A stretch of DNA of 64,000 nt. Source: Urechis unicinctus (Eukaryota > Annelida > Polychaeta > Xenopneusta > Urechidae). Every line of letters begins with the position of its first letter. The first letter of the stretch is position 1. Below the pieces are notes generated by a model. The model did no database searches and had not been told where the DNA came from. It was given only the letters and a program-made list of their open reading frames with translations. The position numbers were made by a program, and so were the translations under genes. Of this stretch, positions 25,510 to 36,759 are shown piece after piece. The stretch spans positions 15,345,941 to 15,409,940 of the forward strand of contig CM067343.1 of the NCBI GenBank assembly GCA_034190875.2. Reading direction: 5' to 3'.

Positions 25510-26180
25510 CTGCCAGAGCCTGTTACATTCACTGGTCACAATATGCCTCGTTTTCTCCGACGTTTAATCCGCGTTCAAGAAATTCCACCGCCAAATCCTC
25601 TTGCCTCGAGTGTGAAGGACGCCGAGCTACAAATCATGCAGTGCAGCGCACCCAAACAGCCTGTCAGCATGAGCGGGTTTTATGGTTAATTTGGGATGAC
25701 CACTGCAGGTCCGGGCTGGTAATATAGCCATCGTAGTTCTGGCTAACTTCGGCTGGCTATTACATATTAATGTCCTCTCCATCCTTGTTGCATAAGATAG
25801 CGTCAGCAAAGTATATTCATAGGTAACAGTCGGCGGCTGCTGTCAACTGCCTTCGATAGGTCCCGTATCCACTTGTTATCATCTTCTCGCGTCTCACACA
25901 GCTTATATCACCATGATATATCGCATATGGTAATAAATTTCATCCACTGGGTCGTTCCTTAATTAGCTTTCTCACTTTGCAAAGCTGATTAAGGTCGGTG
26001 TCACTACAATAAGCATTATTGGCTGGTTGCTGATAACGCTTGTCATGCCAGCTGAGCTATGCAATATGGTAAGTCGCCCCTCTCCTCGTTGCTATTGATA
26101 ATGACCACTGTGTGAAAACAATTATTGAAAATGACTAGGATCATTAGGGTGGATGGCATACTTGTTTCCATATTTCGCTG
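25510..26180. repeat. Anonymous module R1, fuller copy
   Basis: This is the best matched copy to 51,600-52,260. Both follow directly after a 27-bp minisatellite, so the pair minisatellite plus R1 was duplicated together. Short open frames (25,494-25,809) on both strands differ between copies and are not called. Confidence 0.6.
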
Positions 26181-27560
26181 TCTCTTTGTCTACATTTTTG
26201 TAACTGCTTTGCCAAATATGGATGCATATACTCCAAGTTTGATGCATACATTAATCAAAAAATAAACATAACTTATTTACATTATTTTCTGTGGATGTTC
26301 GGCCAACTAGCAATAGTGCTTAGCGCAATACACATGGTGTCATAGATAAGGTGCGTTATAATTGTTATTTTATATGCTTATAAATTAAATTCTCGACTTG
26401 CGACAACGAACCAAAGAGTTTATTACCCCTTCCTCCATTCCCATCGCAAAACTTCGGGCCATCGATTAGTTATCCGGTGGTTGCTTGGTGTTGCGGCCTT
26501 GTCGGAAGTACAATAGTGATACAAAATACCTAGTCATGGCTTTACCATTACGGATCGAGGAAAGGGCTCATATCACGGGCCAATTAACACCATAACACTT
26601 CACGGACCAGGCTTCAACATATGGCTTAACATGAAAGGTTTCATTGAGGAAAATATTTCTCGTACCACATAACTTGATAGGCTCTAACTTGTCAATTCAA
26701 GGACATATCCTGTCAAACAAAGCTTAGTTATATTGGAATTAGAGAAGCCATGTATTAGCAGCCCCCCCCCCCCCCCCTTTACATTAGTGGCTGTCAATTT
26801 CCGGCATAGTGAAAATGCGGCTTAGCCCTTTAGAAATGCTGCAATAGGTACGGTGAGTTATATTTGTTATATTATTCGCTTATTAATAAGACTTACGAAA
26901 CGAAATGTTCAGTTTCACATTCCCCACCATATGTTAGTCGTCTAATTGGCGCGTAGTGTGGCCGCCTTGTCAAAATAACAAAAGTGATGTATCATGTAAA
27001 TGCAGACAATATTAGCGCCTAGCTACGTGTTATCTCTAGGCAGACTAGCACCTCGTGCGTCTGAAGCTTGCCTATTAGCGCTATTGCATACGGCGCTGCT
27101 TCATCTGTAAACTACGGCAGCATAATAACGCACTTATGTGCTATTTTGTACATGGCAGGGGTATGATACTAGCTTGTGCACTTCCGATGTATTTGTTTCA
27201 ATGAAATTTTCATTGTCTCCTTAGTAGTAGAGTAATGGATAGTAGCATTTCGGTGCGCCCTCCTTACATCATGCGTTATCAATGTTATTCGTGTATCTCT
27301 TGTTGTTAAGGTCCAGCTGTCCAGACCTTGTTCATCATTGTTACAACTTGGTATATCATTATGACGCGTTATTTTATGCCAGCTTTCATGGCTGCTCGAT
27401 CAGCTATCACAGTTTGTTAAGCCTACCTTGCCAGTATTAGTTGGTACAATAGCTAAAGAAGTATTGGAAGCAAAATGAAGGCTGAAGAGTCACTGCACGA
27501 GTTAATTAAATGACATTTGAGTCATTAATAACATTATACTGGCAGCTGGTTTTACAATTA
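26181..27560. repeat. Mosaic of anonymous modules with a poly-C tract
   Basis: 26,215-26,480 is the module carrying ggccaactagcaatagtgct. 26,530-26,710 resembles the outer minisatellite variant near 13,830-13,950. A run of about 16 C lies at 26,762-26,777. 26,960-27,150 is another copy of the gccttgtcaaaat module. 27,110-27,560 matches 24,360-24,880. Coding sequence is not seen. Confidence 0.5.
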
Positions 27561-27599
27561 ATATACATTTCATGTTACTGAATCACTTTACAAATTTCA

Positions 27600-28820
27600 T
27601 CCACGCAGCAGCTGCTCGTTATTCCGATGCTAACGTGGCTTCTTGTTATCCCGCGTCTGAATGGAATGTGTTTGATGCTTAATCCTTATGTCGTAACCGA
27701 CATGCTAATGTCCAATTCCCAGAACTGTTGTTGTCACACCTGTTCTCTCCCAAGACGACTTTTCGATTTTGTCGACTGCCAGAACATTATTACCTCATTC
27801 ATAATTCATATTTGTCATGTTATTTGTCAAACATACCGAACATAGCTCATTGCGGGAGTCTTTGTGGACGCTCATGTGTCATTGTGTTACCAATTGGACA
27901 GTGAGCCACTTAGTTGATCCGTTGTGGGGAAAAAGAAGGGAGAAGAGTTCTAGGCAGATGCATAACTTATTCAATATGCAAGTAAGGTTCCCATCAAGGG
28001 TTCGGCGCCACGGTAGGATGCATCTACTTCAAGTATGATGCATATATTCATATAACAATAAAACAACTAATTTACATTATTGGCTGTCGATGTTGGATAA
28101 ACTAACAATAATACCTAGCTCAATACATATGCTGTCATAGGTACGGTCAACCTCCCCCACCCCTCACCCGCCCCCCCCCCTCGCCCCAACTACCACCACC
28201 AAACATCGGACAATCGATCAGTCCTACTGATGTTGCATGGTTTGCCGCCTTGTCAGAAATACAACAATGTTGCATTATACAAATGCAGATAATGTGTTAC
28301 CATGAACAGGTAAAGTGCGATCTAAGCCGACTACCACCTCGTGTGTCTGGTGCAGATGGGCATTGACCCTTGCCTAGAGTATAGAAGAGCCGTCATCTGG
28401 ATGTTACCCATAAATCATTACTGCGTTAAGTGCTGCTGAATCACTGTGAGTCTATACTAACAGCGACATTGCGTACAGCGCTGCTTCATCTGTTATATAC
28501 AGTGATATAATAACGTTCTGATGGACTTCTATGATGTTTCAGTGTGTATCGCGTGCGATAAGACCATCAATGTATATGCTGTCGTGGGCCTCATTCCACC
28601 CAAATGCGTAAGAGATGGTATCGCTGAAGAGACTCACCTGGCGCTTATCGTGAAGGATTACAGTATCAGTTAACGTTCATCCAACGAGTTGCTGTCCAGG
28701 AGTTAATGTGTTGTTGCAGCAACACATGCGTCCTTTATAGTTAATTTCATGTTTACAGAGCCGATATAAATTCATATGTTCAACTGCACCACGTACTCTT
28801 TGCTTAGGTCACGGTTCATG
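27600..28820. repeat. Anonymous modules with C-rich tract, duplicated at 49,680-50,620 and 52,430-52,950
   Basis: The order matches the other copies: gcagcagctgctcgttattc, then gaaaaagaagggaga, then gatgttggataaactaac, then a C-rich tract at 28,148-28,200, then gccttgtcagaaatacaaca. The right end at about 28,820 is interrupted by the insertion described next. Frames at 27,627-28,038 are short and not kept between copies. Confidence 0.6.
28148..28200. repeat. C-rich tract, potential i-motif/G-quadruplex
   Basis: The + strand has four or more runs of three or more C within about 40 bases, so the minus strand meets the simple G-quadruplex pattern. A similar tract at the same module position is at 50,011-50,057. 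Whether it folds is unknown. Confidence 0.6.
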
Positions 28821-29445
28821 AGATATTCGACAATTTCATCTGCACATCTAGATCACTTGAGAGAGCTCGCGGCATGGCCTGATTATTGTTGGCGCGTTTG
28901 ATCTCAGGCCTGGATTCCCCAGTTCTCTGACTGTTATCTTTGAGTTTTTGATTGGATGTTTTTTTTTGTGTTTTGTTTTGAGTACTTTTAGCTGGACTTT
29001 GATGCGAAATTAAGAATGCCAACTGGGTGATGACTGCTATCTTCTATGTAAGCATAAACCTTAAAATGAATTCGATTTCAAACGCAATTTTAGCCGATTA
29101 TTGGGTAAAGATGCTATTGTAGAGTCGATGCACGTGCACGAAGAATTTGCTTCTTCAGACTTTTCTAGACCCAAGTAACAGGGTGCTTTTATGCTGATTT
29201 TGAACTTAAAAGAATTGAATACATTTGTTACTCTTCAACACGGCCTGAATGTAATGACTCGTAACAGTTATATGGGTTCCCTTAATTCACAGACGCTTAT
29301 GAGTCAGCGCCAGCGGCAAAAAGTGATCAGAAATATCCGAAAGTTTCATATTAATGGTCAGCCTTACATATACACTTGTTTGCAAAATTAACTAGGGTTG
29401 GGGTCTTGATATTTACTATGCGTATGGAATCAGAGTTTTCAAAAC
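28820..29445 (+). mobile_element. Inserted fossil fragment with DIRS-like reverse transcriptase
   Basis: Anonymous module sequence stops at about 28,820 and a different module resumes at about 29,450. The region 29,075-29,395 encodes a reverse-transcriptase segment. Recognisable words are LILNLKELNTFVT and a later QPYIYTCL, in the order expected for the palm region of DIRS-type and related retroelement polymerases. It is a broken, short remnant of one domain, and I see no terminal repeats. It appears to belong to a different lineage from the fossil at 52,955-55,345. A 68-codon minus-strand frame at 28,816-29,022 has no recognised domain. Confidence 0.6.
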
Positions 29446-29449
29446 TGTT

Positions 29450-30500
29450 AAGCCAATCTTATTGGTGTATTGTGTTGGCATATCTGCTCTTTTCCTTACT
29501 TTATTTATCTGAATTATACAGCTACACGTTGTCCGTATTTCCAACTGTTTGAAAAATAAAATATTCAAGTGCGATATAGCCTGAACTTATTAAATGTGAA
29601 TAACACCTATACTGCAAACGATGAGCAGTATATAACATTGTAATGGATAAATTACGACGTGTCGTGGCTATGCATTCTGGTAACAGACGGATCTGATCTG
29701 GAATGTTTTCAGCGACTGCCGTTCTGATACGTTAGATCTTAAGAAAAGTAGATTTCAAGGCACGGCTGATTCATAAACAATTGCGACTATTAATTATACC
29801 CCAGCCACTGCTGCTATGTGAGTAGTCAGTTGATATTAGGCGTTGTTGTCACTGTTTCGTTGTTTATGTATTTCATCAAGTGTTGAAAGTCGATAAGAAA
29901 GCGCATAAGAGCTGACGTCCATATTGGGAGTCCATTTACATCATAGCATATCATGGATGGTGACCGATCTTCTCTAATTAGCTGTGTTTCCTATTTATGT
30001 TGTCAGACTTCTCAACCCCAGGTTTGCTCTCCAACCAAACAATAATGCTTCATGCTGATAACTTGTTTGTTGTCTTTCGCAAACGCACAATGTTGGTCAA
30101 GTGGTGGTTGAATTACGTTCACGGTAGGTTATGCAACGTGACACTGTTTTTAGTCGCGTTCCTTGATACATCCAATTCTAGAGCTGAATTATGCATCAAT
30201 GGAATGAAGCCCAATATATCCGGCATAGAAGTTAGAGCACTGTCTTAAACTCAGTATGGGGTATTCGTTGGACAACATGTTGATGCCACACACAGAATGA
30301 CCCTTCAAATAATGCACAGTATTTGTGTTTTCGGAGCTGCTCTCGTTCATGAAGATTGGCGGAACGTCTTTCTGTCTAGGTCATACGTGTACCAATAAGA
30401 GTATAGGTGCAGTGATGTGCATAAACAATATTTGTGATGTGATTGACGCTATCATTACACCTTTTCTATTGATTAAATAGAGAAGATAATAAGAGACGAT
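29450..30500. repeat. Anonymous module R5 copy
   Basis: This is a diverged copy of 22,650-23,460 and of 1-490, recognisable by tgtgttggcatatctg at the start, the cgatgagcagtatataacat region and ataatgcttcatgctgataa. An 83-codon frame at 29,997-30,248 corresponds to the same part of the module that gives different short frames in other copies. Confidence 0.55.
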
Positions 30501-30504
30501 ATGT

Positions 30505-32044
30505 CGATTATCTGACACCCAGATAAAGTAGTTAGCCACACCACTTCCCATTCATTATTTGCACGATTGTGATCGAGTTTCCTCATCTAACGCAAATACA
30601 TGATCCTATTCATTCAGAGTAGCTACAAAATGGCTCACAAACCCTTCATCACAGCAGCAGCGCTTTATTCCGATCCATGTAAAGTTTATTGTTATCACTC
30701 ATCTGAATGAAATGTGTTGAATCTCAATCTTTATTCGGTAGTGGACATCCTAAATTGTTACCCCCTTTATAAGTTAAATTGCGTTATGTTATTTGTCAAA
30801 CAAAGCTATGTCAAATAAGAATTAGGGTTATCTATAAGTTCGTGAAAGCTTATTCAGGGATCCATTGTAGACGCCGTGCATAAGCCATTTTGCAATCGCG
30901 TGGACATTGCGTCACTTGTGTTGATTCGTTATGGATTTAATAAATGAAGGACGCGTCGTATGTAGACACAGAAATGTTCCACACGAGTGCTCGAAGCGCC
31001 ACGGATGGGTGCTGGATGCATAAATTAATATGGAGACCGTAATAAAACTCGTTTACATTGTCAGCTGTCGATGTCGAGTACAAACAATGATGCCTAGATC
31101 CATAGATATGCTGTCATAAGTACAGTGATCATAGTAGTATTTCTTTACGCTTATTAATAAAACAAGCGACCTAAGACAAATAACGAACAGTGTTCCCACT
31201 CAAACTTCGAGTCATCGATTAGTCGGTGACGTTATTGGTGTTGCTGCCTTTTCAGAAATACAACAGTTATATCATATACAATCGCAGACAAAGTTATCGC
31301 CTGGTGACGTTTTACCGTGCAACGGTAGGATGCTATTTCGGGTAACTAGCACCTCGTGTGCATTCACCTTTGCCCATATAACAGAAGAGCCGTCATCTGG
31401 ATGTTTCCAATAAATCTAGCCATAATTGTCTGATGATTCCGCCTGTATAATATAAGACCGTATAAGTGTACGCTGTCTTCTGGACATTGTTTGACCCATA
31501 TACTTACGTGCGAGTTATTAGGCGTTAGACATTGTATCGCTTACTCTCCCCAGCAATTATTGGGAAGGATCACGTTACCAACTTACGTTCCTCCAAGCAG
31601 TTGCTTCAGAGACGATTAACAGTAATTGCTTCAGCATATACGCTCCATATTGAATATCAATTGAGCAGTCATGAAACCGCTACCTGTCACCGCGCAACGT
31701 ACTTTGTGCATAGTGCATTGTTCATGTGATGCATTTTTCGTTAAGCAATGGGATGTCTTGAAGGTTTAATTGATATTCAACATTGGGTTGCTTCTTATAT
31801 TGCATATAACTGGATATGTGTCGTCGTAAAATTGAAGCACTATCCAGCTCAATATTTTTTATTGACTCTGTTGTTTATAGGGGCATGTCTCGTATAATTT
31901 GTCTGGTTGCTGATCATCCTTCCCTGCAATGTATAATACACAGGGTAGCCTTCACATGGAATAGGTTAATGCGTTGCTGTCAATCCTGGTACGGTTGCAC
32001 AGTATTGCATTGCGATCACAATTGAGGATTTGATAGCGACTGTG

Positions 32045-32045
<1 letters not shown>
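30505..32045. repeat. Anonymous block, second copy of 19,110-20,465
   Basis: Same order and orientation as the block at 19,110, at an offset of about 11.4 kb. It ends at gatagcgactgt, exactly where the (TA)n tract begins. The other copy has only a short AT-rich stretch there. No gene is seen. Confidence 0.65.
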
Positions 32046-32239
<194 letters not shown>

Positions 32240-32299
32240 AAATATTCACGCCCATGTATAGGGCAAAGATGTGTCAATACCTGAATGAACACGTGTTTA

Positions 32300-32870
32300 G
32301 GCTAACTTTAACGTACAATATTTTTACCAATTGGAGCAATCAACCTTTAGTGCATAGAACATTTGGTCATAACGATAGTCAGAGGGAGCCTGACCACAAC
32401 AGGAACTCATGTCGCTATTATTTCATACTGCCGCCGATTTTGGCATTATTAGCCGTGTTTGCTCCCGCTGAGCTTGTTGAGTGAGCACTAGCAGCAGTGA
32501 TCTGCTCCTACAGAAGTACTGCATAACACATATTCAAAGATGTTTAGATAAGGAAGCAACTTCTGTCGTTATTGCCACTGTTCTGTTGAGCTCAAGATCT
32601 TCGGCAGGACTGATCACCTGAACCGGAACGTGATCAAATACTGCCTGAACATTGATCTCGAGCTCGACTATATTGGTGCCAGGAGTGATTGGGTCCTTAA
32701 ACCGATATCTAAACAGGCTGCATTTGCACGAACTCAGTTTAGCTTTAAGCACACACACATTGCATAAAACTTCCTGAGACACGCATGCTAGGTCAGCGAG
32801 ATGTTTAAGATTACGATTTCTCATGGGTCATAGCTACCACCATGTATAACTTTTGGTTATCTAAAATTTC
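32300..32870. repeat. Receptor 5' flank module
   Basis: Copies precede receptor relics at 10,110-10,430, 21,430-21,640, 40,270-40,476, 46,540-46,860 and 62,250-62,560. A copy at 5,940-6,165 lost its receptor. Landmarks are ctcctacagaagtact, tcaaagatgtttagata, gactgatc and ctatattggtgccaggag. The constant position upstream of the receptor would fit a promoter or 5' non-coding exon, but no core promoter element stands out. A 96-codon minus-strand frame (32,534-32,824) is not kept in other copies. Confidence 0.6.
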
Positions 32871-34280
32871 GCTAAAATGCGCCTTTAGTATCATATCACC
32901 ATTATTGTTGCCACTTATTCTAACACACACGACTTCATGTAGACAAATTAAAAATGTCTTCCTTGCTGCGCTGCCATACCCTGCGCCTTACGTCCGACAT
33001 GTGTGCAATCATCGCTTCGTCCTTGCTGTTAATGTAATTTTCCTTTTTTGTAGAAACAGATATCGATTGCGGCTTCTACTAAAAAGACTAAAACAACAAC
33101 GAATCTTCAGTGTCAAGATTTACTATTAGTTTGGTAGAAACGTACACAGAATCACAATGGCGGACGCCAGCGTTATTTAACTTTACTAATTACATGGTAT
33201 TGAACTACCCTTAGGAACTATCCCCGGCAGCGCACCCTCCCCCCCCCCATATCATCAAAAGATTAAAAAGTCCTGGAAGTCATCCTAACTGTAATAGTTC
33301 TCAGCCACACGAGTATATGCACCTCCATCAACTGTCATCTGATCTCACTAGCGTCAGAAGACCTCGTTTTCCTGGTTTCGATCTTCATCAAATACATTGA
33401 ACATCACTTCACAGGACAAGCCGTATATAACTATTCCACGTACAGTGCTCATTTGGCCGGTATTTTCAGGCATATGTTCTTGATGGCCTCGATATGGCTA
33501 ACTGTAATGTTGACTGTGGAACGCTTAATCGCCATGTGTCCACCATTCTTCGCCGGAAAAATATGCATGGTTAAGGAAGCCTCCGTAATCAACTACATCA
33601 TCTTCACTGCTCCTTCATTGTGCCAATACCCAGCTCCTGTGCAAGGCAGATCGTCACCGCGATTGTTGGTATCGCCAACACTACTGCAACTTTTCAAACA
33701 AAGGCCAATTTACTTACGGTACCGGTTTCAAAGTCGTCTATCCATGGTTGGTCAATGGCGTCACTGTACCCTTATGCCTGCTGATTGTGCTCAATGGATG
33801 TCTCATCGCACACACTACACGCTATCTGCAGCGAAACATGATTAGTAATCAATCTGGTAACACGACCGGAGCTGCCCGGAAGGAGGAATTCCAGATTACC
33901 GTCATGTTGATGAGCATAATACTTGTGTTCTTCATCTGCCGAGCTCCTTATGTCGTAAACATGGTCATGCTGAGTTTGGGCATTCGTGTGATCACCAGCG
34001 GACTGGAACTTGTAATTGAGATAGCCAGCCTATTAAATTTCCTGAAAATCATTGATCAATTTGAATCCTCACAAAACCACCCCAAATGGCAGCTATTACA
34101 ATCTTCATCGACATTCGCATTGTACACGGGACACGCTCATCTAACAATTACTGAAGAAGAAGGGATCGGCTCATGGAGAACGCCCCTGTACAGGTGTATA
34201 ATATTGGCGACAAACCTGCGCTTAAGTCTGGACCAACTTCTTGCACCCACCATTACACCATGGAGCAAGTGGCGCTAATC
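32871..34280 (+). pseudogene. FMRFamide/neuropeptide-receptor-like GPCR (P5), best-preserved copy
   Basis: One frame is open from 33,267 to 33,845 and covers part of TM1 (LEVILTVIVL), TM2 with the conserved Asp (LASEDLVFLV, Asp near codon 32), TM3 (MASIWLTVMLTVERLIAM) and TM4. TM3 keeps an ERL triplet in the place of DRY. A second frame, given as 33,748-34,278 but open further upstream past 33,610, covers the second extracellular loop (HYCNFSN), TM5 (TVPLCLLIVLNGCLI) and the third inner loop. It then covers TM6 (SIILVFFICRAPYVVN, the F-x-C-x-x-P motif) and the start of TM7. The two overlap, so a single frame change near the TM4/loop-2 border separates them. Upstream, the N-terminal region has several stops, a poly-C run, and TM1 is about 24 bases short relative to other copies. 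TM7 ends in LLNFLKIIDQF without an NPxxY-type motif. I infer a pseudogene of recent origin within this set. Confidence 0.85.
33238..33248. repeat. Poly-C run inside receptor relic P5
   Basis: The run lies where other copies encode the loop before TM1 (gcacaccctgccgcatat). It replaces codons of the N-terminal region. Confidence 0.9.
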
Positions 34281-35740
34281 ACCTGCTGAAGATAAGTGTA
34301 TTGCCTGACTCCTTTCACTGTGTGTTGTGTCCAATTCCTTATTTGCTTTTCGAGACTATTTCTGCAGATAAAGCATATCATCCTGCTATTGTATTTCAGA
34401 TGGCATCATGTGCTTGCTTTACGTGGACGCTGCTGTTACCAAACACAGTGTCAATCGCTAAGTGTGTTTGACAAACATGTATTGCAGGCATACACAATAG
34501 ACTACGATTCGATCGTTTGATTGGATGCTGGATGCTGCATAAGTTATCGGCCACACAATCTCAACGTCATCCGCATTCACCGCGTGGAAGCTCTTTGCAG
34601 CCTATCAACTTACACTAAGCATCACCTATTTGCATCCTCTGCCATAGCTTACATGGGATTAGCCTTATTGACGCAATTCATTAAACGTTTAATCTGCGAG
34701 CATTACAGCCAATGCGATTTGAGCCAATGTATCAACCACTACGACCTCATTACTGTACATTAAACACCCCTTTCACCCTATTCTGGACCTACAGTTGGTG
34801 GCAAGGAAATCTATCAGTCATTGTTTGTATCATTACAGAAATCATTGGGTGTTTTGTTATCGTGGTATAAGTAACATACCGTGTCACCGAATGTTGGTGG
34901 ATTGCTTTGATGTTTTAGTCTACTGGGTGTTCCTTTTATGAATATTTATTCGCTGCGAGAGTAGTTAATGGTGTAGCCTAACCTCAAGAATATCGCGAGT
35001 AAGTGAAGTGCATCAAGTGTATCCGTATCACTGACCACATAATCAATTAATCCGATTAAGCGTCCCGTGCGGTAAATGTACAGTTACAGTGGCTGGTGAT
35101 TCACGCCATTCGTGAAACAATTAATCATCTATCAATGTAGACTACTTTCAGACGAGCATGGGGAATGTTGACTGATGTGGCTGTCTTTCTCACAACATCA
35201 AATGCTACGTTGGTGGCCTTGTTAACATGTTCCATAGGACTAATTATTTGTAAAACAACCATTATTGTTGGTGTGATAACAACTCAGTAGCCAACTACAC
35301 TTTATCACCGACGTAAAACGGCATTAAGGGCCGCTGTAGTAGTTTAGGGATGGCCAATTTCGGTCGATAATCCTGTCTAAAATAAATTACCACTGATACA
35401 CTTACTGATGGAAATGTTCTTATCCCTGCTTTATTATGTGTTATAGCTATTCAAACAGAGGACCGCTCAATGCAGTTGCAGACAATGGATCATGTCACTT
35501 GTGAAAGGGCTTGCTCGGCGCATTTCAGCTCCATGGCCGTCACGTCACAAGATTGATTCCTGCTTCTGTAGGTATACACGGAAGCAGATTGAAGATGTTA
35601 ATTGACTGGCGTCAATAGATTCTATCAACCGGGCTTATTCTTGATATATCATCCTATTAGCACGGCTGTCGAATATTACAAGAAATTTCTCCAGATATAC
35701 CTTTGACATAATTGCTTCAAGAGTATTTAAAGTTAAAATA
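34281..35740. repeat. Receptor 3' flank followed by module R6
   Basis: 34,300-34,990 is receptor 3' flank starting at ttgcctgactcctttcactg. From about 35,000 it changes to the module with cgtcccgtgcgg, gtgattcacgccattcgtga and cagaggaccgctcaatgca. The same order occurs at 57,120-59,520, with an extra module between. No gene is seen. Short + frames at 34,241-34,763 are in flank sequence and are not kept in other copies. Confidence 0.6.
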
Positions 35741-35746
35741 TGTAAT

Positions 35747-36260
35747 GTGATATCCCTCTATCCTATTCGCACGCTTGCGTTTCTAGCACTTGTTCAGGCC
35801 TTGATGCTTCCTCCGAAATATGTCTTGCTGCTTCTATTTATGGCGCGGCAGAAGGCTCGATTGTCGTGGAGCGTTGGTCTGTTTCAATACCGCCCCACGT
35901 TTTCTAGGAAAACTAGAATATGCCTACATTCAGTATCAGCTTGATATTGCGTGCCTGATATATGGCTACAAGCCGAGCGCCTACTATGCAATACGTCGAC
36001 CACAGGGCGCCGTGTCACTGTTCATCGGCATGAATGGAGGAACGTTTTAGTTGCGAGATATATCACACAGACAGAGCGTATAAAGTTTGATCATGAGTAC
36101 TCATATCACAGTATGAAACCGATGTACTTCCTAGACGGAAATGCGCATGCTGAGACGTGTGCGTCGTGTAATGCATTCATAGCAACCAAGACAATTAGGA
36201 AGTCTGTAAGGGACGAGATTAGGAATTGCTCTGAGCTTGTGTCTGGTTGGAATGTTTGAT
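35747..36260 (+). other. Unrecognised open frames in module R7
   Basis: Three overlapping short frames are open (35,747-35,944, 35,820-36,050 and 35,951-36,259). The last encodes 102 residues with a Cys-x2-Cys pair (CASC) and several His and Tyr. I recognise no family. The two other copies of the module (17,230-17,600 and 59,560-59,850) do not keep this frame. It could be the relic of a second, unknown gene in the ancestral unit, or chance. Confidence 0.25.
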
Positions 36261-36750
36261 ATATCATCACGTATTACGGTATCGATATAACAACGGGCTG
36301 TTACGAATCATGAATGAAGCTGCCAAAGCTATACGTGAAAATTGAATGATGTAAGAGGATAATCATTGAGGTACCCCGCCATAACAACAGCATCACCGAA
36401 AAATTGCTGCTAACCTGGCCATAATGTTTTCAAAACAATTCTTAGTCAGGGAGTTGTACTGCGCTACAATAACAATACTCGTGAGGTCAGCATTCCTCTC
36501 GCCGTAAATATCACAGGGTCCTCGTCCATCCACTTAGTATAGTATGTCCTGTTTGCAACTAAAAGCATAGATTTGCCCAACTTTTATTTTTCCAGACCAC
36601 CTCTCTGTTATAGGAACTCAACTTTATGCATTAGGCCTCTTGAAACGCTAATGCATCCAATGAAAACACTTGTCAGCAAAAGATTGACAGCTTCAGGTAA
36701 GTGGCCAGTAACACAGTAAACACAATTTAAACACAGTACTTACAGGGGAA
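36261..36750. repeat. Anonymous sequence duplicated at 59,850-60,170
   Basis: 36,261-36,570 matches 59,850-60,170 well (ggtaccccgccataacaaca, gggagttgtactgcgctaca). 36,570-36,750 has no relative that I can see. A minus-strand 87-codon frame in the 59.9-kb copy is not open at the same length here. Confidence 0.55.
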
Positions 36751-36759
36751 CTCACCATA

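Noticed and set aside
28816-29022. 68-codon Lys/Gln-rich minus-strand frame
   Set aside because: It lies opposite to the inserted reverse-transcriptase fossil and shows only low-complexity composition.
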